NCBI GenBank assembly: GCA_902529805.1
Contig: CABZXU010000009.1
Location: forward strand, 1-57,947
DNA: 57,947 nt
Direction of reading: 5' to 3'
Source: an uncultured Marinoscillum sp.
Lineage (GTDB): Bacteria > Bacteroidota > Bacteroidia > Cytophagales > MED-G16
Shown here: piece after piece, positions 18,715 through 29,024 of the stretch
How positions within the stretch are numbered: the stretch's first letter is position 1
How the letters are laid out: every line of letters starts with the position of its first letter
The notes under the pieces: generated by a model
What the model was told of the DNA's origin: nothing
What the model saw: the letters and a program-made list of their open reading frames with translations, nothing else
Databases searched by the model: none
Made by a program: the position numbers and the translations under genes

Positions 18715-19823
18715 AAAATATTATTTTTTGTTTACCATTAATTATTATTTCAATATTTAGTTGTAAAAATCACGAAAACCAATTAATTAATAAAAAAGCA
18801 GAAATGCCATTGTTAGATATAAATATGGCTGAAAAACTTGTTAAGCTTTCTCTTAATTGTGTTAATAAAAAATACCCTTATAAAATTGGTTACCGATTCA
18901 AAGATGAAGAATGGGTGAAGCCCCACTATGAAATCACCCCATCATTTTATGGTTGCTGGGATTGGCATTCAGCTGTTCATGGACATTGGACAATGGTAAA
19001 AATATTAAAAAAATTTCCTGACATATCACTAAAAAATGAAATTCGTTCAAGATTAAATACAAATCTTTCAGAAGAAAATTTAAAAAAAGAGTATAATTTT
19101 TTTCAAAATGAATTTGCTAAAGGATTTGAGAGAACATATGGGTGGGCATGGTTACTAAAATTATATAGTGAATTAAAAAGCTGGGATGATGAGGATGGAA
19201 TAATATGGTCCAAAAATTTAAAACCATTAGTTGATCTTTTATCTTTAAGAACTCAAAATTTTTTAGAAAACTTATCATCTCCTTTGAGGCCAGGAACACA
19301 TGCTAATTCTGCTTTCTCTTTTTCATTAATGTTAGATTATATTGATGCAGTTGGAGATCAAAAACTGAAAAATAAAATAAATGAATTTAGTTTAAAATAT
19401 TTTTTTAATGATAAAAATTGTCCAGTTGATTATGAGCCCTCTGGAACAGACTTTCTTTCTCCGTGTCTTGCAGAAGCAGAAACAATGAGTAAAATTTTAA
19501 GTAGTAAAGAATTTAATAATTGGTTGAAAGAATTCTTACCTCAACCAAAAAGTAAAAAATTTTTAAATATTGTAAACCCACCAATAGTACTAGATCCTCA
19601 AGATCCAGGTATAGGACATCTAATTGGATTAATGTTCCATCGAGCATGGACTTTAAATAAAATTTCATCTTCAATTGATGGAGATGAAGAAAAAAAATAT
19701 TTATACAAAGAAATCGCTAGTAAACATGCAAAAAAAGGTTATGAAATTATGTTTGATAGCGGATATGGAGGCGAACATTGGCTTGCAACATTTGCAGTGT
19801 ATTGCTTAACATCTAATAATTAG
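18711..19823 (+). CDS. DUF2891 family lipoprotein
   Basis: A 370-residue protein with a lipoprotein signal (LPLIIISIFSCKNHEN, Cys18). The motif YGCWDWHSAVHGHWTMVK near residue 82 identifies DUF2891, an all-helical family probably of glycan-active fold but with no established activity. Other aromatic-rich conserved stretches are FERTYGWAWLLKLY, RPGTHANSAFSFSL and DYEPSGTDFLSPCLAEAE. It is the last gene of the mutL run and ends 3 bp before the convergent giant gene. Confidence 0.85.
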   Translation: MKNIIFCLPLIIISIFSCKNHENQLINKKAEMPLLDINMAEKLVKLSLNCVNKKYPYKIGYRFKDEEWVKPHYEITPSFYGCWDWHSAVHGHWTMVKILKKFPDISLKNEIRSRLNTNLSEENLKKEYNFFQNEFAKGFERTYGWAWLLKLYSELKSWDDEDGIIWSKNLKPLVDLLSLRTQNFLENLSSPLRPGTHANSAFSFSLMLDYIDAVGDQKLKNKINEFSLKYFFNDKNCPVDYEPSGTDFLSPCLAEAETMSKILSSKEFNNWLKEFLPQPKSKKFLNIVNPPIVLDPQDPGIGHLIGLMFHRAWTLNKISSSIDGDEEKKYLYKEIASKHAKKGYEIMFDSGYGGEHWLATFAVYCLTSNN

Positions 19824-19826
19824 GAT

Positions 19827-22800
19827 CTATCGATCTCTTTCCAAATATACTGTTCCAGCAATTATATCCTTACTTCTTTCATACTTTGTTCCTTTATATT
19901 CTACTGGTGTCACTTCAAAATAGTAGAAATCTGATTGGACAGGTTGCCCTGAATTATTTTTACCATCCCATACTTGATCTGTAGAAACATCATTGTTTGT
20001 ATAAACTATTCTTTCGTATCTATCATATATTTTTACTGTAAAACCAATGTACTCTTCTCTAATGTTTTGATATTTTGCAACAAAATAATCATTAAATAAA
20101 TCGTTATTTGGAGTAAAATAATTTGGCAGTTCATAAATGGTAGGGTTCAAATTCTTAGCATTAATGAACATGTACCCTTGATTTGATGGACATCCCTCTA
20201 TATCTCTTACAGTATAAATTAAAGTATCAAAATTTGTTGGAGAATTATCAAAATTATATGTAATTGTTCCATCATTATTTACAATAACCTCACCAAAATC
20301 AGGGTTTCTAATAATTTCAATACTAGTCGAATCAATATCAGAATCAATATCAAAATCATTTGCTATTAGATCCTTTGTAATAGTAATAGGACTTGAAGCA
20401 TCAAATTCAATTGAATCATTTACTGCAACAGGACAATCATTAATGTGAGCAATTGTTATAGTAACTGTAGCAGTAGAATCACATAAAACAAAACCATCAT
20501 CAGAAAGAGCATATTCAAAAGTAAGAACCTCAGGTCCTGGCGCTTCTATATGTCTTGGAGGGTTATATATGAATTTTCCGTCAGGACTCCAATATAAATT
20601 ACCAATTATGTCCCCATCAGCATTTTTAGGTTCATCCAATACAGAAACAACCAAATCATTATTTGTTATTCCATTTGCAATTTCAATATCAGTGTCATTA
20701 GCTATAAATGATGAGTCTATAGTTTGTCCCTCATTAATATTATATATATCAGCAACTGGTACTGGACAATCATTCACAGGATTAATACAAAGGTTTACAG
20801 TTACTGTATCTGTATTAAAATCTCCATCTGTTGCAAAATATGTAAATGAATCTGTTGTTGTTTCACTTCCATTGTGGTTATAAATAAATGTGCCATTTGG
20901 ATTTAAAATCAAAGATCCATGTAGTGGAAGAGTAACTACAACTGCACTAAGAACAGAATCTTTTTCATCAAGATCGTAATCATTTCCAAGTACACCTTCC
21001 AAATATGTAAGAGTCTGAAGAACACTATCTTCATCAATACATGGATAGGTATCACCTAAAGCTACTGGAGGTGTATCTGGGACTGGTGTTATCCTTATTG
21101 TAACTGTTACAGTATCAGGTAAAACACACTCACCATCATTAACAAGATATGTAAATACATCTTCAAAGTTTTCTGAATCATCATGTACATAGTCAAATGA
21201 ACCGTCAGCAGAAAGATTTAAAACGCCATATTGAGGGGAAGTAAATGGTATTGGTGGAACAACAGTTACTGGATCTAATAGGTTTTGATCATTATCATTA
21301 TGTAATACCCCACTATCTGCATTGATGATAAGTTTTCCTCCTTCTAAAATATTTTCATATAAATCATCATTTCCAACGACACATACATTATTAACATTTA
21401 TGAACGCCGTATCTGCAACTGTAGTCGTATCTTCACCATCAGTTATAAAATAAGTAAAGAATGTATTATCAGGATTATCTGTACAATCATGACTATAGGT
21501 AAATGAGCCATTTTCATTAGGAATGAATGCTCCCATTGTTGGTAAATCTTTCATAATAATTTTCATAACATCTTTACAATCAGGATCAGCATCATTGGCT
21601 AAAACTCCGCTAGCAGCATCTACAATAATTGTCTTACATTCATTTACTGAATAAGTTTCATTTTGAGCTCCAGGAGGTGGTCTATTGTTAATTATTATTG
21701 TCACAGTAGCATATTGTGAAAACTCAGCATTTAGTGGAAGAGGTTCGTTATCATAAAGTCTATATTTAAACGAATCTACATTTGGTTTATCATCACCATT
21801 ATGCACATATTGGAAAGACCCATCTCTACATGCAGTATTATTTAAGAACCCACAACTAAGTATCCCTTTAGTAGGAATATCTGTAAAAGGAACAAAAACT
21901 TCAACTTGATCCATATCAGTGTCAGCATCCGAATCATTTTTCTTTAGTCCATCAGCAACATCAATAACTATAGTTTCACATTCATTAATGTAAAAAGTAT
22001 CATTTACTGCAATAGGCGGATCATTCACAGGAGTAATATTTATAATTGCTTTTGTTGCAGGCGCTTCAACTGTACCATCGGATACTCTATACATAATACT
22101 ATCAATAGTAGTCTCACTTCCATCATGAACATATGTAAAAGCACCATCTGTTTGAGCTTCAAAAGGACCTCCCTGAACACAAATTATATTGTTATTATTA
22201 TTGAGACAAGGGTCATTTGGATTTACAACTACGTTTGAGTTTTCATTATGATACTTTGGTGCCGTCTTCATTGTAACAGTTAGGTTATCACAAGAATTTA
22301 AATCTTGATCATTATCTTTTAATCCTTCAAATCCTACAGCTCCACCCTCTAGTACAGTAAGAGTTGCTCCTTCATCAATAGTATATATATCAACAACTCC
22401 AACAGGTGCTCTATTTACAATCGTAATCGTTGCAGTAGCTGTTTCAAGAGCTAGTTGTTCCCCATCAGATACGCTATAAACAAAACTATCTGTTGTTGGA
22501 GCAGGTGTTCCGTCATGTTGGTATTGAAAAGAGCCATCTGTACAAATATTATTTATTTTATCTTTATTAGGATCACCGTTTGTTGTACAACTTAATACCC
22601 CATGAGATGTTCCTGTAACTAACGTAGCCTCCAATTGATCTTGAGGATCAACATCTGTATCATTAACAAGTACAGTATTAGGTATGTTAACATTAGAACC
22701 ATCATCATTAGCAAGCATTGACTCACACTTATCTATAGTATAATTTTCTCCATTAGCAATAGGCCTTGTGTTTTGAATATTAATTCTAATTGTTGCTATA

Positions 22801-25800
22801 TTCGATTTATTATTAGCTGCTTGATTATCATCGAGTTGATATTTGATTTCATCAACATTTACTAAGTCTGTACCATTATGAACATAAATAAATGTACCAT
22901 CAGGATTAGTTACCCAATTTGTAGCTTGAGCAGGACCTGTACATCCGACGCATCCATAGTCCAAGGTAACTTCATTTACATCCATAGCATTTTGCTCTGG
23001 ATCAGAATCATTAGCTCTAACCCCTAAGTTAATATCATTAATTGTAAGAGTCTGACCTTCATTTACATTATAAGTAAGATCATCAACAGCAATAGGAGGA
23101 TCATTTACGGGAGTAATATTGATCGTAACGGTACCAGTTCTCTGACAGCCATTGCCATCATTTTGAGCATATGTAAACGTATCGGTATGATTTTCAGTTC
23201 CATCATGTTGATATTTAAATGCTCCATCTTGACAAATTCCAGTTTGTGAAGTTGCAGGACATGTTAAATCACCATGAGAGGGGTTTACAGTCACACTAGC
23301 AGTTAAATTATCTCCGTCAGGATCTATATCAGGAACGGCACCTTGGGAAACACCGGCTAATGCAGCTACGGTAAATGATTCTCCTTCATTAACACCGGCA
23401 TAAGTATGGTCGTCAACTATAGGACATTCATTTACTGGAATTACTTGAATATTAACAGTATATGGTCCTCCAGCAGCAACATTACATCCAGCATTATCAG
23501 TTAGATTATATCTGAAGAAAATACCATTAAAGTTCTCTGTACCATCGTGAGTATAGTTAAATGTACCATTAGGAAATAGATTAAAAATGCCATGTAATGG
23601 ATCTGGTCCAACTTGAGTTACAATGATTTGATCATTTTCCTCATCAAAGTCAAATAACACGCCATCATTACCTGAATCACTACCATCATTTCTTAGAATA
23701 ACACCTTCCGGGTTTCCAGCATTCCCATCTGCTGTTAATAATTCCCCTTCATTCACTTGATAATTATCATCTTCACCAACAGGGCAATCATTTACCCCAG
23801 CAATAGTAATTGTAACCGTGGTAGTAGGACAGTTATTTGTAGCCAAACAGTTACTATCTTTTGCGGTATATGTAAATGTATCCGTTGCACCCGCTGAGCC
23901 ATCATGAAAATAGATGAAAGTACCATTAGCATTAACTGTAAATGCCTGACCTGCAGAAGCAGCATCATATTTATCTGGTTGCTTTACAACTTGGTGAACT
24001 GTTAAAGGATCATCTTTAAAAGGGTTAGTTGGAGGAGTAAAATCAGCATCAGTATCATTATTTAAAACTCCAGTATTAAATGTATTGATATTAATATTTC
24101 CTCCTTCATTACAATTGTATACGTCAGGTAAAGCAACCGGAGGATCATTTGCTGGTGTTATAGTTATAGTTAAAGTTCCTTCATTACTATCACACTGACC
24201 ATTGTTAGTTATATATTTTACAACATCAGTTCCAGGGGTTTCATTATTATTGTGAACATAGGTGAAAGTACCATTAGCATTAAGAGTAAAAGCACCTTGA
24301 GTAGGTTGTTGAGTTACTGTATAACTTTTTGTTCCTCCGCCATCATCATCATTTTTAGATAGATCACAAGCAGTACCTCCAGCACAAGCATTTCCAGATA
24401 ATGTACCACCTTCAACTACAGTCTCACCTTCATTGACAACAATTGGACAGTCAGGTTGTGGTATAATTGTAATGTTAACTACACCTTCTAGATCTCCTCC
24501 TTGAACACAAGCAACTCCAGGAGTTATTACATATGTAAACTGATCGGCAATAGTTTCTGATCCATTATGTACGTATTGAAATGTCCCGTCAGGACAAATT
24601 GCTGGATTTCCTAATCCAGGATTTGAAGGACAGGTAAGAGATGTTGCGTTAGTTGGTCCAGAGGCAGGCTTTAAAGCAACAGTAAAAGCATCACCCTCGG
24701 AATCACTATCTATAGCATTTCCAAAATTTATATTTTGTTTATCAATAACTCCTTTTGGGTTTAATCCCTGACCGTCTGCCAATATAGTTTCATTTTCATT
24801 GACGGTATACGCATCATCAATTGCTACTGGACAATCATTTTGAGCTAAAACTCGAATACTTACTGTAGTTTCAGTTCTATTATTAGGGCCTCCATCTGCA
24901 CAGAACGGAGCAACATTATCTCTAGCATAATAAGAAAATTGATCATTTAAATTATCAGTGCCGTTATGGACATAAGTAAATGAACCATCAGGACAAATTG
25001 CAGGGCTTCCTAATCCAGGACTTGAAGGACACGTAAGAGATGTCGCATTAAAAGGTCCTGAACCTGGCTTGATCTCAACTATAAATGCATCTCCTTCAAT
25101 ATCGCTATCAACTGCACTAGGGGTAGTCCACTGAATTACACCCTGAGCTGCATTTCTTGTTAATGTTCCACCCTCATTAATTATATCTATATATTCATCT
25201 GGCCTTGCAACAGGGCAATTATCAATTGGTGTTATATTTATTGTTACAGTAATAGCAGGAGAAAATCCTCCACCAACACAACCAGCGTCAATGTATCTAT
25301 AAGTAAAAGTATCAGCATTTGTATTAAGCCCATTGTGAACATATTGTAATTCTCCGTTTGCAGTTTGATTTTGAATTACTCCATTAGAAGGTGCAGAAAC
25401 TAATTCCCATCCTAGCACATATTTGTTAGATTCTTCGTCCCCCGTATCGTTAGCTTTAATCCCATTATCATTGGGGTCTGCATTTGCAGTTCCATCATGA
25501 TCATCAAGTACAAGGGTTCCTCCTTCATTTACTGTATATGTATCAGCATTTCCTACAGGGCAATCATTAGTTTGAGTAATATTTATTGTCACAGTAACAG
25601 GAGCCGATGCCGCACATCCATCTTGATCATTAATTGTATATTGAAAAGAGTCTGAAGTAGATGGCCCACCGTCATGAGTATAAATAAAGGTTCCGTTAGC
25701 ATTTAAAACAAAGGCTCCAACATGATTAGAAGGATCTGAAGCCTTTGTAACTGTCAAATTATTATCATCCGAATCTACATCTGAATCAACACCCGCTACT

Positions 25801-28800
25801 GACTTGGCTCCACCTACTGTTCCAAGAATAACACCACCTCCTGCTCCACCCTTACTATTTATATTTATGGTTTGCCCCTCATTAACTTCGTATGTGTCAG
25901 CTGTACCAATAGGACAATCGTTTTGAGGATTAACGTTTAAGTCAACACGAACATCAACTTGACAAACACCATCGGTTAGTATATATTCAAAAAAATCGTC
26001 TACTCCTACTCCTGGCTCGTCTCCCAAATGAGTATATTTAAATGTACCATCTGTACATATTGAAGGAGCAGCACCTAGATTAGGGTCTCCTCCTTTTTCA
26101 CAAACAATAGTACCTTTTGTAGGTGCAGTTTTTATACCTCTATTATTTATACCAGCTGAAGCAACAGTTAATGGAGTCCCATTAGGATCAGTATCGGCAG
26201 CACCTCCAGTTTTACTTCCACCTACAGTTCCTAGTATCACCCCACCTCCTGCACCTGCAGCAGTATTTATATTAATAAATTGACCTTCATTTACACTGTA
26301 TGTATCTGCAGCCCCAACCGGACATTGATTAACGGATAAATTAACTCTTATATCATCAACTGTACATTCACCATCAGATAGTGTATATTCAAAAAATGCT
26401 GTTGCAGCACCTCCAACATTATCATCATATCTGAACGTTCCATCTGTACAAATTTCATTAGCTTGATTAAGCTTTGGATCACCAGCTGTTCTACAAGATA
26501 TAGTTCCTCCAACAGGCAACGTCTTTATTGCAGCGGTTAAATTATCACAATTATCAGGGTCAGTATCAACTAATATCCCGTCATTCCCATCATCTATTCC
26601 ATCATTTCTAGTTAATACACCATTTGGGTTTCCCCCTTGTCCATTTGCATCCAATGTTCCCCCATCATCAATCAATAAAAGATAATTATCAGTTTCTTTA
26701 GTAGGACATATATTATTTATACAAATTGTAAGAGTTCCTTCATTTGAATCCGCTGTACCATCATTGATTTTATATTTTATAGTTTCAACATTATTAGCAT
26801 CATTTGCTGGGGTACAATTATGGATATATTTATATGATCCATCTGAGCAAAAATTAGCTTGACCAAAATTTGGATCACCATTTAAGTCACATATTAAAGT
26901 TCCGAAATCAGGAGCATCTGTTACACTAATATTTTTTGGATCGTTAGGATTGTTAAAAACATCATTGGCTAATATTCCCTCAGAATCAATTCCATTTGCA
27001 ACGTTTCCCCTTACAATTGTTTCTCCTCCTTCATTAACTGCATCTGCATCATTACAAGGTATATCATCATTACTTACTACCGGAGCAACATTTTGAATTA
27101 TAATAGTTACTGTACACTCTTCTCCTGCAGCAGGTGGGCAGTTGGGATCTGCTCCATCATCTCCAATTCTATATTTAAAAGTAGTTGAACTTACAACAGC
27201 TCCTACATTAGGATCCATATTATGAGTATAAGTAAATCTTCCATCACCAGCAGCATTAAAAACCCATGTTCCTGGAACAAATCCAGTAGGATCACTTGTT
27301 TTAACAGCTGAAAGAGTATTATTTTCTTCATCAGTATCAGGACCTCCAACTGTTTTTCTGCCACCATAGTTTTTAGCATTATTTGCCTGGTCACCTTGAA
27401 TAAAACCACTTCCAACCGGCACGTTCATAGCAAAGCCTTCAGGAATTGTATAAGTATCATTTGTACAATCAGGACAATCATTTTGTGCAATTATATTTAT
27501 AGTGACTGTATATGGTCCCTGTGGAGGACAGCCTGATGGGTTATTATTAGCATTATAAGGAACTGGGCCATCATGAAGGGTATATTGAAAAGTAACTTGA
27601 TGATTTGGCGCGACTGCATTGGTTCCATCATGAACATAGGTAAATGTACCATTTTGATTTAGTGTAAATGATTGAGCATGAGCAGGTGGTGCGCCAGATA
27701 ATACTGCTTTTAAAACATCTCCATTATTAATGTCAGAATCTGCTGTTCCAGCAGTTTTCTTACCTCTATTTGCTCCTGTTCCAGGTACATCACCAACTGT
27801 ACCTAAGATAACTCCTCCTCCTACACCAGCAGCAGTAGCTACATTAAGTGTTCCTCCTTCTATTACCTCATAAACATCTCCTGTGCCTCCAACCGGACAA
27901 TGGTTAATGTTGATTGTTACAGTTGCATTAACATTTGAATTTTCTTCTCCATCAAAAAGCTTATAGGTAAATTCATCAGTTAATTGGTTATTTCCTGTAA
28001 ATGTATAGGTAAATTTTCCATTTTGACAAAACCATGGTAATCCATTATAGGCATCTGAGCCAACATCACACGCAAGAGTTCCATGATCGGGACCATCATT
28101 TTGCCATACCATTTTTTTAGCATTAGTTCCAGGGTCATTGGAAAGAGGACCAGGAGCAGCTATAACTAGAGGCGTTCCAACATTTAAGGTATATTCATCA
28201 TTTTGTGGGACTGGTGGAGTATTTACAACCTGAACTCTAAAGGTACTCTGAGTTGTAAGAGCTCCATCAGTTAAAGTATAGTTCATTGTTTCATCAAAAG
28301 TTGAAGTTAAAGCAGCAGGGGCAGTATAAGTTAATGTACCATTAGCGGCATCAAAACTTGATATCGTTCCTTTTGTAAATTGAGCTTGAGCCAAAGCCCA
28401 AGTTAATTGTGCTTTTGGATTATCATCATCTCCATCATTAACACTTAAATCGATATTGGTGACAGAACCTTCAGCTAAATTTATTATAGCATCTGGCAAA
28501 GGCTCAGGCGCATCGTTAACACTATTTGTAGTAATTGTTACACTACCTGTATAAGTAACACCACCTTTTACGATTTTATAAATCCAACCATTATTATGCA
28601 CTTCACCACCGTTGTGAACAAATCTGAATGTACCATCGGTACATATTTTATTATTTTGACCGTTATTTGGATCTCCTCCTGTTTGACAACTTAACGTACC
28701 TCCGTTTGGAGCAACAAGAAGCTCATAAACATCAGTTCCTGCAAAGCCAACATCATTTGTAGAAACATCACCATTTAACGTTCTTTTTCCAACTGGTTCT

Positions 28801-28925
28801 TCTTGAAGGTCTACTCCATTTACACCGTGAACATAGGAATCATTATTTGCAGTTTGAGAAAATAACTCAAAAAAAGAGAAGAAGAAAACAGAAAAAAGTA
28901 TTATGATAAAGTTATTTCTCATCAT
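19827..28925 (-). CDS. giant multi-module secreted protein with T9SS type B C-terminal domain
   Basis: A 3032-residue protein. A signal peptide (LFSVFFFSFFELFSQ, cleavage near residue 24) is followed by about 25 tandem modules of ~110-125 residues. Each opens with a DxYxVNEG-like strand, then GVxxND, and contains an N-G-T-F-x-Y-x-H-x-G core before a D-x-F-x-Y-x(3)D-G strand; this is the bacterial cadherin/Ig-like (VCBS/Big_9) pattern. About ten modules replace the core entry by a Cys pair flanking GDPN-type loops. The last ~106 residues (PNYFTPNNDLFNDYF, VKIYDRYERIVY, VWDGKNNSGQPVQSDFYYFEV) are a gliding-motility/CHU_C domain, the T9SS type B sorting signal. It is inferred to be an adhesin or surface fibre. 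The coding region looks richer in G+C than its neighbours. Confidence 0.93.
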   Translation of the reverse strand: MMRNNFIIILFSVFFFSFFELFSQTANNDSYVHGVNGVDLQEEPVGKRTLNGDVSTNDVGFAGTDVYELLVAPNGGTLSCQTGGDPNNGQNNKICTDGTFRFVHNGGEVHNNGWIYKIVKGGVTYTGSVTITTNSVNDAPEPLPDAIINLAEGSVTNIDLSVNDGDDDNPKAQLTWALAQAQFTKGTISSFDAANGTLTYTAPAALTSTFDETMNYTLTDGALTTQSTFRVQVVNTPPVPQNDEYTLNVGTPLVIAAPGPLSNDPGTNAKKMVWQNDGPDHGTLACDVGSDAYNGLPWFCQNGKFTYTFTGNNQLTDEFTYKLFDGEENSNVNATVTININHCPVGGTGDVYEVIEGGTLNVATAAGVGGGVILGTVGDVPGTGANRGKKTAGTADSDINNGDVLKAVLSGAPPAHAQSFTLNQNGTFTYVHDGTNAVAPNHQVTFQYTLHDGPVPYNANNNPSGCPPQGPYTVTINIIAQNDCPDCTNDTYTIPEGFAMNVPVGSGFIQGDQANNAKNYGGRKTVGGPDTDEENNTLSAVKTSDPTGFVPGTWVFNAAGDGRFTYTHNMDPNVGAVVSSTTFKYRIGDDGADPNCPPAAGEECTVTIIIQNVAPVVSNDDIPCNDADAVNEGGETIVRGNVANGIDSEGILANDVFNNPNDPKNISVTDAPDFGTLICDLNGDPNFGQANFCSDGSYKYIHNCTPANDANNVETIKYKINDGTADSNEGTLTICINNICPTKETDNYLLLIDDGGTLDANGQGGNPNGVLTRNDGIDDGNDGILVDTDPDNCDNLTAAIKTLPVGGTISCRTAGDPKLNQANEICTDGTFRYDDNVGGAATAFFEYTLSDGECTVDDIRVNLSVNQCPVGAADTYSVNEGQFININTAAGAGGGVILGTVGGSKTGGAADTDPNGTPLTVASAGINNRGIKTAPTKGTIVCEKGGDPNLGAAPSICTDGTFKYTHLGDEPGVGVDDFFEYILTDGVCQVDVRVDLNVNPQNDCPIGTADTYEVNEGQTININSKGGAGGGVILGTVGGAKSVAGVDSDVDSDDNNLTVTKASDPSNHVGAFVLNANGTFIYTHDGGPSTSDSFQYTINDQDGCAASAPVTVTINITQTNDCPVGNADTYTVNEGGTLVLDDHDGTANADPNDNGIKANDTGDEESNKYVLGWELVSAPSNGVIQNQTANGELQYVHNGLNTNADTFTYRYIDAGCVGGGFSPAITVTINITPIDNCPVARPDEYIDIINEGGTLTRNAAQGVIQWTTPSAVDSDIEGDAFIVEIKPGSGPFNATSLTCPSSPGLGSPAICPDGSFTYVHNGTDNLNDQFSYYARDNVAPFCADGGPNNRTETTVSIRVLAQNDCPVAIDDAYTVNENETILADGQGLNPKGVIDKQNINFGNAIDSDSEGDAFTVALKPASGPTNATSLTCPSNPGLGNPAICPDGTFQYVHNGSETIADQFTYVITPGVACVQGGDLEGVVNITIIPQPDCPIVVNEGETVVEGGTLSGNACAGGTACDLSKNDDDGGGTKSYTVTQQPTQGAFTLNANGTFTYVHNNNETPGTDVVKYITNNGQCDSNEGTLTITITPANDPPVALPDVYNCNEGGNININTFNTGVLNNDTDADFTPPTNPFKDDPLTVHQVVKQPDKYDAASAGQAFTVNANGTFIYFHDGSAGATDTFTYTAKDSNCLATNNCPTTTVTITIAGVNDCPVGEDDNYQVNEGELLTADGNAGNPEGVILRNDGSDSGNDGVLFDFDEENDQIIVTQVGPDPLHGIFNLFPNGTFNYTHDGTENFNGIFFRYNLTDNAGCNVAAGGPYTVNIQVIPVNECPIVDDHTYAGVNEGESFTVAALAGVSQGAVPDIDPDGDNLTASVTVNPSHGDLTCPATSQTGICQDGAFKYQHDGTENHTDTFTYAQNDGNGCQRTGTVTINITPVNDPPIAVDDLTYNVNEGQTLTINDINLGVRANDSDPEQNAMDVNEVTLDYGCVGCTGPAQATNWVTNPDGTFIYVHNGTDLVNVDEIKYQLDDNQAANNKSNIATIRINIQNTRPIANGENYTIDKCESMLANDDGSNVNIPNTVLVNDTDVDPQDQLEATLVTGTSHGVLSCTTNGDPNKDKINNICTDGSFQYQHDGTPAPTTDSFVYSVSDGEQLALETATATITIVNRAPVGVVDIYTIDEGATLTVLEGGAVGFEGLKDNDQDLNSCDNLTVTMKTAPKYHNENSNVVVNPNDPCLNNNNNIICVQGGPFEAQTDGAFTYVHDGSETTIDSIMYRVSDGTVEAPATKAIINITPVNDPPIAVNDTFYINECETIVIDVADGLKKNDSDADTDMDQVEVFVPFTDIPTKGILSCGFLNNTACRDGSFQYVHNGDDKPNVDSFKYRLYDNEPLPLNAEFSQYATVTIIINNRPPPGAQNETYSVNECKTIIVDAASGVLANDADPDCKDVMKIIMKDLPTMGAFIPNENGSFTYSHDCTDNPDNTFFTYFITDGEDTTTVADTAFINVNNVCVVGNDDLYENILEGGKLIINADSGVLHNDNDQNLLDPVTVVPPIPFTSPQYGVLNLSADGSFDYVHDDSENFEDVFTYLVNDGECVLPDTVTVTIRITPVPDTPPVALGDTYPCIDEDSVLQTLTYLEGVLGNDYDLDEKDSVLSAVVVTLPLHGSLILNPNGTFIYNHNGSETTTDSFTYFATDGDFNTDTVTVNLCINPVNDCPVPVADIYNINEGQTIDSSFIANDTDIEIANGITNNDLVVSVLDEPKNADGDIIGNLYWSPDGKFIYNPPRHIEAPGPEVLTFEYALSDDGFVLCDSTATVTITIAHINDCPVAVNDSIEFDASSPITITKDLIANDFDIDSDIDSTSIEIIRNPDFGEVIVNNDGTITYNFDNSPTNFDTLIYTVRDIEGCPSNQGYMFINAKNLNPTIYELPNYFTPNNDLFNDYFVAKYQNIREEYIGFTVKIYDRYERIVYTNNDVSTDQVWDGKNNSGQPVQSDFYYFEVTPVEYKGTKYERSKDIIAGTVYLERDR
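20150..28850 (-). repeat. about 25 tandem ~350-bp protein-coding modules
   Basis: Tandem modules visible at the protein level throughout the giant gene, some also similar at DNA level. The closest pair I noticed is 24586-24660 versus 24984-25060, nearly identical and about 398 bp apart. Three modules share the segment GAGGGVILGTVGG or a close variant (around 25800-25870, 26190-26270 and 27790-27850). Confidence 0.85.
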
Positions 28926-28944
28926 TAAAGCTAAGTAGATTATG

Positions 28945-28952
28945 CAAATATA
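28945..28952 (-). promoter_or_regulatory. TANNTTTG -7 element for the giant gene
   Basis: TATATTTG on the minus strand, 19 bp before the start at 28925, fits the Bacteroidota -7 consensus. An AAAGA/TCTTT inverted repeat lies just upstream (around 28953-28969). Confidence 0.45.
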
Positions 28953-29024
28953 AAGATTTTGAGTCTTTCATGTATAAAAAATAAATTTTTGGTTTCATCT
29001 TCAAAAATGCTCACAATTTAGTTT

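Noticed and set aside
20569-20883. Plus-strand open frame inside the giant gene
   Set aside because: It is antisense to the modules, of low complexity (Ser/Pro/Thr-rich), and shows no family motif; the coding evidence is entirely on the minus strand.
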